This document shows positions 36,752 through 44,087 of a DNA stretch of 64,000 nucleotides, in pieces. The notes under the pieces were generated by a model, which made no database searches, was not told where the DNA came from, and worked only from the letters and a program-made list of their open reading frames with translations. The position numbers and the translations under genes were made by a program. The stretch is from Mycolicibacterium fluoranthenivorans (GTDB taxonomy: Bacteria > Actinomycetota > Actinomycetes > Mycobacteriales > Mycobacteriaceae), in assembly GCF_011758805.1 (NCBI RefSeq), contig NZ_JAANOW010000004.1, forward strand, positions 248,001-312,000. The letters run 5' to 3'. How positions within the stretch are numbered: position 1 is the stretch's first letter; every line of letters begins with the position of its first letter.

Positions 36752-38133
36752 TGGCCGGCCCCCGATTGTCCTGTCACTGCACTCGCCCCGTTCGACTGCG
36801 CGGGGGCGGGTTCACCCGGCGCGGGGACCAGCACCGGGCTGGGGAACGGCGTTGGCGTGGAGGCGATCCCCGGCGGGGCGATCGCCGGCGGTCCCGGCGG
36901 CGGTCCGCCCGGCGGTCCCGGCGGGATGGGTTCCCGGTAGGGATAGCAGCCGGTGGGTCCCGGCAACGGCAGCCCGGGCGGCCCGCAACCCTGGTCGCCG
37001 GGGTTACCGGTGATGGCGTCGGGCAGGTTCATCCGCGGCTCGCCGCCCTGGCCGGTCCGCGGGAACGGCAACGGCATGGCTGGGGTGCCGGGCTGGCCGA
37101 GCTGCGGGTCGGTGCGCTGCGAAGGCAGCAGTACATGGGGGTCCAGACCCAGATCGGAGAAGGCCGCGTCGACGAAGGGCTGGACGAACTGCCCCGGAAG
37201 CAGGTTGACGATATAGGTCTTGAAGAACGGGCCCGAGCTGACCGACTCACCGAGGGACATCGCATAGGAGTTGAGCAGCGGCAACGCCTTCTTCAGCCGG
37301 TCCTTGCGGTTGTCCAGGATGGTCAGCACGCCGTTGAGCTTGTCCAGTGCCGGCCTCAGCGTGGTCTTGTTCTCCGCGATCAGCCCCTGCACCTGCTGAC
37401 TCAATGCCGAAATGTTGCCCGAAAGACTGTCCAGCGCAGCGCTTTGCCCCTGCAGCTCGGCCAGCAGCGCGTTGGTGTTGCGGACCAGGCCGACGATCTG
37501 GTCGCTGCGCTGGGCCAGCACCGTGGTGGCCGTGTTGGCGTTCGTCAGCAACCCGCGCAACTGGGCGTCGCGCTCGTTGAGGGTCTGGGAGAACCGGGCC
37601 ACCCCCTCGACGGCCACCTTGAGCTCCGGCGGCGTATCGGCGAAGGTCTCCGACAGCACCCGCAACGAGTCCGAGAGCTGGTCGGTGTTCAGGCCACTGA
37701 CGGTCGCGGCCAGATCACCCAGCGCATCCGGCAATTGGTAAGCGGGCGTGGTGCGGTCCAGCGGGATGGCGGACGTCAACGATCCGTCACCGCGCGGCGA
37801 GACCTCCAGGATCTTGGTACCGAGCAGGCTTTTCGTCTTGACCGCGGCCTCGCTGCGGTCGCCGATGCGCACCCCGTCGTCGATCTTGAATTTGACCAGC
37901 ACCTGCTGGCCGTCCAGTTCCACCGCCGTCACATGCCCCACGCGCATACCCGAAACCTGAACGGCGGCACCGTTTCGCAGACCGCCGGCCTCGGCGAAAT
38001 AGGCCGAGTAGTTCTTGCCGCGGTCGAGCAGCGGCAGCTTGTCGTAGTTGAGTGCGCCCAGCACGATCGCGGCGAACACCGCCAGGCCGATGGCCCCGAC
38101 GACGAACTGGTTACGTTCGGAGAAGGACTTCAT
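36748..38133 (-). CDS. mceC: Mce family protein MceC
   Basis: 461 residues from the ATG that overlaps the mceB stop. N-terminal helix (FVVGAIGLAVFAAIVLG), MCE domain with EAGGLRNGAAVQVSGMRVG, helical region to about 330, then a long Gly/Pro-rich tail (PPGPPGGPPPGPP). The tail is unusually Pro-rich and low in complexity, as in many MceC proteins. Confidence 0.93.
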   Translation of the reverse strand: MKSFSERNQFVVGAIGLAVFAAIVLGALNYDKLPLLDRGKNYSAYFAEAGGLRNGAAVQVSGMRVGHVTAVELDGQQVLVKFKIDDGVRIGDRSEAAVKTKSLLGTKILEVSPRGDGSLTSAIPLDRTTPAYQLPDALGDLAATVSGLNTDQLSDSLRVLSETFADTPPELKVAVEGVARFSQTLNERDAQLRGLLTNANTATTVLAQRSDQIVGLVRNTNALLAELQGQSAALDSLSGNISALSQQVQGLIAENKTTLRPALDKLNGVLTILDNRKDRLKKALPLLNSYAMSLGESVSSGPFFKTYIVNLLPGQFVQPFVDAAFSDLGLDPHVLLPSQRTDPQLGQPGTPAMPLPFPRTGQGGEPRMNLPDAITGNPGDQGCGPPGLPLPGPTGCYPYREPIPPGPPGGPPPGPPAIAPPGIASTPTPFPSPVLVPAPGEPAPAQSNGASAVTGQSGAGQ

Positions 38134-39161
38134 CGCGGCGTACACCGCCCGCTGTCCTGCCCGGCCGCCTTCACATACACCGGCTGCCCGCCCTTGCCGT
38201 TGAGCTTCAAGATGATGTCGCACAGGTAGAAGCTGAAGAAATCACCGTAGATGCCCTGGCGGGCCAGGATCTGATACGAGTCCGGCAGCGTGTTGAGCAG
38301 GTTGTCGAAGTAGTCGTGATCGGCGACGACGATGCCTGCGGCACGGTCGGTTTCGTGCACCGTCTTGACCAGTGGCGGCCGCGCCTGTGACAGCAGGTCG
38401 GCCACACTGCCGGCGGCGGCGCTCGCGTAGGCGACGCCGTTGGCGATATCGGTGCGCCTCGCCGACAGCGTGTCCAGCAGCTGCGCCAGTCCGTCGATGC
38501 CCTTGGCGAACTGCTTGTTCTGATCACCGAGGGAGCCCATTACGGTATTCAGGTTGACGATCACCTCACCGATCAACTGGTCGCGGTCGGCCAGCGTATT
38601 GGTCAGCGCGGCCGTCTGAGTCAGGAACGATCCGATGGTCGCGCCCTGCCCCTGCAGCGCGCTGATCAACTGACCCGACAGCGCATTGACCTGAGTGGGA
38701 TCCAGCGCACGGAACAGCGGCCGGAAACCACCGATCAACGCATCCAGGTCGAGCGCGGGTGCGGTGCGGGCCAGCGGAATCGTGTCACCGGGCTTGAGCT
38801 TCTTGGTATCCCCTGCGCCCTCCTGCAGCGCCAGGTAGCGCCCACCGATCAGGTCGTCGTACCGGATCACCGCGCGGCTGCCCTCGGTCAGCACCACCGA
38901 ATCGTCGGCGGTGAACTCGGCCAGCACCGTGCCGTCATCCTGGATGCGCATGGCGCCGACCTTGCCGACCTCGACACCGGCGATCCGCACGAAATCGCCC
39001 TCCTGCATGCCCGAGGCATTGGCGAACAATGCCTTGTAGGCGTGCGAGGACTCACCGAACCGCAGCTGCGCGAAGATCGCGAACAACCCGAAGACGCCCA
39101 GGATGCATACGGCCAGGAATATGGCGAGGCGCCAGATCGCGCCTACCAGATTGTCTTTCAT
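38130..39161 (-). CDS. mceB: Mce family protein MceB
   Basis: 343 residues from the ATG behind AGAAGGAACGAGCC. N-terminal membrane helix, MCE domain containing NASGMQEGDFVRIAGVEVG, helical region, and a short C-terminus without a Pro-rich tail, which is characteristic of MceB. A 54-base gap separates it from mceA, the only real gap among the mceA-F genes. Confidence 0.93.
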   Translation of the reverse strand: MKDNLVGAIWRLAIFLAVCILGVFGLFAIFAQLRFGESSHAYKALFANASGMQEGDFVRIAGVEVGKVGAMRIQDDGTVLAEFTADDSVVLTEGSRAVIRYDDLIGGRYLALQEGAGDTKKLKPGDTIPLARTAPALDLDALIGGFRPLFRALDPTQVNALSGQLISALQGQGATIGSFLTQTAALTNTLADRDQLIGEVIVNLNTVMGSLGDQNKQFAKGIDGLAQLLDTLSARRTDIANGVAYASAAAGSVADLLSQARPPLVKTVHETDRAAGIVVADHDYFDNLLNTLPDSYQILARQGIYGDFFSFYLCDIILKLNGKGGQPVYVKAAGQDSGRCTPR

Positions 39162-39215
39162 GGCTCGTTCCTTCTAGATGCCTGATGGTGCGGATTGCAC
39201 TGCGTGCTCGGGTTC

Positions 39216-40682
39216 CTACGGTGCGGGGGCGGCCTCCTCCGGCAGCGGTACAGGGGGCAGCGGTGTCGGCTGCACGCCCGGGGCGGCGACCACGAACGGT
39301 TCCGAGCCCGGGGTCGCGCCCGGGTCCCGCGGAGCGCCCGGCGGCGGTGCGGGCGGCAGGCCCGGCCACAGCGGCGTGCCATCGGGTGCGTACAGCGGTG
39401 CACCGTACGCCGGGGCACCCGGGCCCGGAATCGGACCAGGCGCCGGACCGCCGAAGGTGTTGCGAATGCTCGGGGGTTCGGGGACCGCGCGGGTGACCGG
39501 CAGGTAGTTGCCGTACATCGGGAACGCGATGCCCGGATTGGGCCGCCAGTCCACGCCGGTACCGAAGCCGGTGTTGGTGATGAGCTGGCGTACCGGCCAA
39601 TTCTTGTCGACCACCGGCAGCGAACCACACCCCGGCTTACCTCCGGGTCCGCCCTTGGCGCCCACTATCGGCAGGTTCTCCGGGAACTTGTACGGGTCGT
39701 TGCCCAGGCGGATGCCGGTGTCGAGGATGAACGACTTGCCGTTGCCGCCGGTGGCTTCGTAGCCACCGTGTTCCAGCAGGTATTGGGCGCCGATCAGCAT
39801 GCAGGTGTACTCGGGGTTGTACTTGTAGAGCAGATCGGTGGTCGGCTGCAGTGTGTTGATCGCCTTGATCAGGTTGGCCTGGTTGGGGGCGAGCAGCTCG
39901 ATGCCCTTGTTGGAGAACCCGGTGGTGGCCAGCAGCAGCGCATCGAGCTGTTTGGCCTGGCTGGTGACGGTCACCGCGGTGGTGCTGGCGGCGTCGAGCG
40001 TGGACAGGATGTCCTGTGCCGCACCGCTGTACGCGTCGCTGAAGCCCTGCAGTGACTGCCAATCCGCGCGGATGGCCGCACTGCGCGGGTTGATCGCCAG
40101 GAGTACCTGATTGGCATCGGTCGTGGCCTGACCGATGCGCTCGCCCTGCCCGCGGACACCTTCGGCCAGCGCCGAGAGCACCGCGTTGAGCTTGGCGGTA
40201 TCGATCTTGTCCAGCACGCCGACCAGGTTGCCGAAGACGGTGTTCACCTCGGTGGTGACGTTGAGCGACTTGATCACCTGCCCGGACTTCAGCCGCTGGG
40301 GGCTGGGTTGATCGGGGTACACCAGGTCGACGAACTTGGCGCCGAAGATGGTGGTGGCCCGAATCCGGGCCTCCACATTGGCCGGGATGTACCGGATCTG
40401 GTCGGGATCGATGTCCAGGCGCAGCGACACCGGTGCCGAACTCTCGGTGTTGCCACCGGAGATGGCGGTCACCTTGCCCACTTGCACGCCGCGCATCTTC
40501 ACCTTGGCGTTGGTTTCCATCACCAGACCGGAGCGGTCCGAGGTGAGCGTCACCGGTACGGAGGACTTCAGGTCGCCGGTGAACAACGCATACGACAGCC
40601 ACACCGAGGCGACCACGAACGCCGCCAGGATCAGCGTCCACCAGCCGGGCGCCAGACCCTTGTCGCGAGAGAAATGATCCAT
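39216..40682 (-). CDS. mceA: Mce family protein MceA
   Basis: 488 residues from ATG 40682, five bases after the yrbEB stop; a TTG at 40691 that overlaps that stop is an alternative. Membrane helix WWTLILAAFVVASVWLSYAL, MCE domain with DRSGLVMETNAKVKMRGVQV, helical region to about 320, and a long Pro/Gly/Ala-rich tail. First of the six substrate-channel proteins. Confidence 0.93.
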   Translation of the reverse strand: MDHFSRDKGLAPGWWTLILAAFVVASVWLSYALFTGDLKSSVPVTLTSDRSGLVMETNAKVKMRGVQVGKVTAISGGNTESSAPVSLRLDIDPDQIRYIPANVEARIRATTIFGAKFVDLVYPDQPSPQRLKSGQVIKSLNVTTEVNTVFGNLVGVLDKIDTAKLNAVLSALAEGVRGQGERIGQATTDANQVLLAINPRSAAIRADWQSLQGFSDAYSGAAQDILSTLDAASTTAVTVTSQAKQLDALLLATTGFSNKGIELLAPNQANLIKAINTLQPTTDLLYKYNPEYTCMLIGAQYLLEHGGYEATGGNGKSFILDTGIRLGNDPYKFPENLPIVGAKGGPGGKPGCGSLPVVDKNWPVRQLITNTGFGTGVDWRPNPGIAFPMYGNYLPVTRAVPEPPSIRNTFGGPAPGPIPGPGAPAYGAPLYAPDGTPLWPGLPPAPPPGAPRDPGATPGSEPFVVAAPGVQPTPLPPVPLPEEAAPAP

Positions 40683-40687
40683 ATGCG

Positions 40688-41530
40688 TCAACCGGCCAGA
40701 TTGAAGTTGCCCGATTGCCCGTACACGGCGAGCGAGATCAGCACCACGACGAATGCCGAGATGACCAGCGAGGTGCGCACCGCGCGACCGACGGCCTCCC
40801 CGACCCCGGCCGGGCCACCGCTGGCGGTGAAACCGTAGTAGGTGTGCACCAGCATGATCACGACGGCCATCACGATCGACTGCACGAACGACCAGATCAG
40901 GTCGATCGGATTGAGGAACGTGTTGAAGTAGTGGTCGTACACACCGACGGATTGACCGTAGATGGTGGTGGTGCCCAGTTTGGCCGCCCAGAACGACATC
41001 AGCACGCCGATGCAGTACAGCGGGATCACCACCACCACACCGGCGATCACGCGGGTGGACGCCAGATACGCGACGCTGCGAATGCCGATGACCTCCAGCG
41101 CGTCGATCTCCTCGTTGATGCGCATGGCGCCCAGCTGTGCGGTGGCGCCGGCGCCGATGGTGGCCGACAATGCCACCGCGGTGGTCGCGGGTGCGATGAG
41201 CCGGACGTTGAAGAAGGCGGAGGCGAAGCCGGTGAGTGCCTCGACACCGATTTCGGCGAACTGGTTGTAGCCCTGCACCGCGACCAACGCGCCGGTACTG
41301 ACCGTCAGGAAGCCGACGATGGCCACGGTGCCGCCGATGATCGCCAACGCGCCCGTGCCCAGGCCCATTTGGGCGATGAGCCGGATCAGCTCCTTGGGGT
41401 AGTTGAGGAAGACATCGGGAATCGAGCGCAGCGTGCGGCCGAAGAACTTGGTCTGCACGCCGACCTGGTTCCAGCCGTCGACCAGACCGCCCACAGACCG
41501 GCGGACTCGGTGGCCCAGGGCCCCACTCAT
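40688..41530 (-). CDS. yrbEB: YrbEB permease subunit of the Mce transporter
   Basis: 280 residues, five to six membrane helices, of the MlaE/YrbE permease family. GTGALAIIGGTVAIVGFLTV, ATIGAGATAQLGAMRINEE and DALEVIGI form the conserved permease core with the Glu-Ile-Asp-Ala-Leu coupling element. It pairs with YrbEA and an MceG/Mkl ATPase encoded elsewhere. Starts ten bases after yrbEA. Confidence 0.94.
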   Translation of the reverse strand: MSGALGHRVRRSVGGLVDGWNQVGVQTKFFGRTLRSIPDVFLNYPKELIRLIAQMGLGTGALAIIGGTVAIVGFLTVSTGALVAVQGYNQFAEIGVEALTGFASAFFNVRLIAPATTAVALSATIGAGATAQLGAMRINEEIDALEVIGIRSVAYLASTRVIAGVVVVIPLYCIGVLMSFWAAKLGTTTIYGQSVGVYDHYFNTFLNPIDLIWSFVQSIVMAVVIMLVHTYYGFTASGGPAGVGEAVGRAVRTSLVISAFVVVLISLAVYGQSGNFNLAG

Positions 41531-41540
41531 CGGGCGCCCA

Positions 41541-42329
41541 TCACATCGTGGCCTTCACGCCGACGGCGGTGGCGACGACGTTGATGGCGAACAGCGTCAT
41601 GAACGTGAACACCACCGTCTCGTTCACGGCGTTGCCGACGCCCGCCGGTCCACCACCGACGGAAATGCCCTTATAGCAAGCGATCAGGCCGGCCGCGAGC
41701 CCGAAGAGTGCGGCCTTGGCCAGCGCGACCACCACATCGGCGGGCCCGGTGATCAGCGTCAGCCCGGCGACGAATGCGCCGGGTGAAACATGCTGGACGT
41801 ACACGCAGAACAGGTACGCGCCCGTCAGACCCACCAGGACCACGGTGGCCGAGAGCGCAAGCGACACCGTGGTGGCGGCCAGCACACGCGGAATGACCAG
41901 GGCCTGAATGGGATTGATACCCATGACGCGCAAAGCGTCGAGTTCGTCGCGGATGGTCCGCGCACCGAGGTCGGCGCACATCGCGGTGGCGCCGGCGCCG
42001 GCGATCACCAGGACCGTCACGATCGGCCCGATCTGGCTCACCGTGCCCAGCGCAGCACCGGTGCCGGAGAAGTCGGCCGCGCCGAATTCGGTGAGCAGGA
42101 TGTTGAACGTGAAGGTCAGCAACACCGTGTAGGGCACGGTGAGCATCAGCGTCGGCAGGATCGACACCCGTGCGACGAACCAGGACTGCAGGATGAACTC
42201 GCGCCACGCGAACGGGGGCCGCCACATCAGGATGAAGACGTCCAGTGTCATCGAGAAGAAGCCGCCGAAGGCGCGGACCGGCTTGGCAATGACGGCGGGA
42301 ACTGCGTCGGTCGATGCCACTAATGACAC
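41541..42329 (-). CDS. yrbEA: YrbEA permease subunit of the Mce transporter
   Basis: 262 residues from GTG 42329; a GTG at 42344 is the alternative and neither has an ideal ribosome binding site. MlaE-family permease with IVTVLVIAGAGATAMCADLG, TIRDELDALRVMGI and the C-terminal GVGNAVNETVVFTFM. First gene of the mce operon. The 196-base leader up to the TetR gene must hold the operon promoter. Confidence 0.93.
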   Translation of the reverse strand: MSLVASTDAVPAVIAKPVRAFGGFFSMTLDVFILMWRPPFAWREFILQSWFVARVSILPTLMLTVPYTVLLTFTFNILLTEFGAADFSGTGAALGTVSQIGPIVTVLVIAGAGATAMCADLGARTIRDELDALRVMGINPIQALVIPRVLAATTVSLALSATVVLVGLTGAYLFCVYVQHVSPGAFVAGLTLITGPADVVVALAKAALFGLAAGLIACYKGISVGGGPAGVGNAVNETVVFTFMTLFAINVVATAVGVKATM

Positions 42330-42525
42330 CGCCCCGACATGCACCTCTTTCGCATTACCTGCTTGTTCCCTTCCACCACGCCCCGACGATGCCGCTGTCA
42401 CACGAATCTGACCACAGGCACCACCATGGACGGGGGAGAACGTACATAACGATTTTCCCGTCAGCAACATCTGCCGGCGGACGGCCGGATCACCGCCCTG
42501 CGAATAAATTACTGACCGGTAGGTT
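42330..42525 (-). promoter_or_regulatory. Leader/promoter region of the mce operon
   Basis: 196 bases between the TetR stop and yrbEA without coding signs. It is relatively A/T-rich at its distal end (near 42505-42535) and contains an ACCGGT palindrome within TACTGACCGGTAGG. No clear terminator separates it from the TetR gene, so read-through from TetR into the mce operon is possible. Confidence 0.35.
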
Positions 42526-43125
42526 TCAATATTTGCCGGCGCCGAGGGCCCTCATGGCAAAGCTGACCACCCGCTGCTTGGCGACCTCGATGAGAACCGG
42601 GTCGATGATGGACGGCACGCTCAGCTCACGGCTCACCAGCGCGCTGATCGCTACCGCGTCACTCTCGGGCTCGGCCAGCGGAAATGAGCCGTCCTCGACA
42701 CCGCGGCGCAGGATATCGACCAGCGAACGCTCCCGGTTGGCGCGCGCGAGCTCACGGGCGTGCGGGTAGCCTTTCGCGGCCCGCATCTCGTCCGACTCCA
42801 TGACAGCGAGGTAGCTGGACACCAGCGGCTCGGTCGCCAGCGCAAACATTTGCTCGATCCACGCGCGCACCTGCTCCGCCGGCGCGCCGGGCCCGCGGGC
42901 GATCTCGTCGAGCCAGCCGGACAGCGTTGCGGTCAGGTTCTGCAACATCGCCAGGAACAAGTCGTCCTTGGACTCGAAATGCCGGTAGAAAGCACGGCTG
43001 GAAACCCCGGCACGGGCCAGGATCGCCGCCACCGGAACGGGGCCCTCGTGCGGCTCCAGGAGGCAGTGGTAGGTGGCATCGATGATGCGGCCGCGTTCGT
43101 CGACATCGGGACGATCACGCGGCAC
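42526..43125 (-). CDS. TetR-family regulator upstream of the mce operon
   Basis: 199 residues from a GTG. The helix-turn-helix spans about 10-60 with VPVAAILARAGVSSRAFYRH and FESKDDLFLAML. A TAGAAT box eight bases before the GTG suggests a leaderless start. It is divergent from an alpha/beta hydrolase gene and immediately upstream of yrbEA in the same direction. Some mce operons are repressed by TetR proteins (Mce3R) and others by GntR proteins; control of this operon is inferred from position. Confidence 0.88.
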   Translation of the reverse strand: MPRDRPDVDERGRIIDATYHCLLEPHEGPVPVAAILARAGVSSRAFYRHFESKDDLFLAMLQNLTATLSGWLDEIARGPGAPAEQVRAWIEQMFALATEPLVSSYLAVMESDEMRAAKGYPHARELARANRERSLVDILRRGVEDGSFPLAEPESDAVAISALVSRELSVPSIIDPVLIEVAKQRVVSFAMRALGAGKY

Positions 43126-43222
43126 AACGCCAGATTCTAGGGACCGCGACACCACTGGACCGCCGAATGGCGGAATCCGGGCGCTGGGTAACGTGATCGA
43201 CGGGGTCGGCGAGAGGACGCGC

Positions 43223-44080
43223 GTGAGCACTGCAGACAACGCACCACAGACGGTGACTTTCCGCGGCGTCGATGACCTGGCCCTCGTCGCCGACGAGTGG
43301 AATCGCGGCATCGAGACCGATCTGCCCAGCGTGCTGCTGCTGCACGGCGGCGGGCAGAACCGCCACTCGTGGAAGAACACCGGGCAGATCCTGGCCGACC
43401 GGGGAATGCACGTCATCGCACTCGACAGCCGGGGGCACGGGGACAGCGACCGGTCCCTCACCGCCAACTACGCCGTCGAGACGCTGTGCGCGGACACCCT
43501 GCAGGTGCTCTATCAGATCGGCCGACCCGTGGCACTGATCGGTGCCAGCATGGGCGGGCTCACCGGCATCCTGGCCGCCCACGAGGCCGGACCGGACCTG
43601 GTCTCCAAGCTAGTCCTCGTCGACGTCGTGCCGCGGTTCGAGAAGGACGGCAGCGCCCGCATCCGCGATTTCATGTTCAACCACGTGCACGGGTTCGACT
43701 CGCTGGAGCAAGCGGCCGAGGCGGTGGCCGAATACCTGCCGCACCGCCCGAAACCGCGGAGCCCGGAAGGGTTGAAGAAGAATCTGCGACTACGCAACGG
43801 ACGCTGGTACTGGCATTGGGATCCGGCGTTCCTGACCAAGCCCGGCGATGACCCCTTCACCCGGGTGGACAAGTTGGAGCAGGCGGCCATGAACCTGACG
43901 GTGCCGATCCTGCTGATCCGCGGGCGCCTTTCCGACGTGGTATCCGAAGCGGGCGTCCGGGATTTCCTGGAGAAGGTGCCGGCGGCCGAGTTCGCCGAGT
44001 TGTCCGACGCCGGGCACACCGCCGCCGGCGATGACAACGACGCCTTCACCGAAGTGGTCGTCGACTTCGTCAGCCGGTGA
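43223..44080 (+). CDS. Alpha/beta hydrolase
   Basis: 285 residues from a GTG preceded by GAGAGGACGCGC. HGGGQNRHSW forms the oxyanion loop, the nucleophile is the Ser of GASMGG near residue 116, the acid is probably Asp in GRLSDVVS, and the His is in SDAGHTAAGDDND. C-C hydrolases, esterases and epoxide hydrolases share this pattern, so the reaction is open. It ends seven bases before the kinase/aminotransferase fusion, so the two are probably co-transcribed. Confidence 0.88.
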   Translation: MSTADNAPQTVTFRGVDDLALVADEWNRGIETDLPSVLLLHGGGQNRHSWKNTGQILADRGMHVIALDSRGHGDSDRSLTANYAVETLCADTLQVLYQIGRPVALIGASMGGLTGILAAHEAGPDLVSKLVLVDVVPRFEKDGSARIRDFMFNHVHGFDSLEQAAEAVAEYLPHRPKPRSPEGLKKNLRLRNGRWYWHWDPAFLTKPGDDPFTRVDKLEQAAMNLTVPILLIRGRLSDVVSEAGVRDFLEKVPAAEFAELSDAGHTAAGDDNDAFTEVVVDFVSR

Positions 44081-44087
44081 ACCGAAA

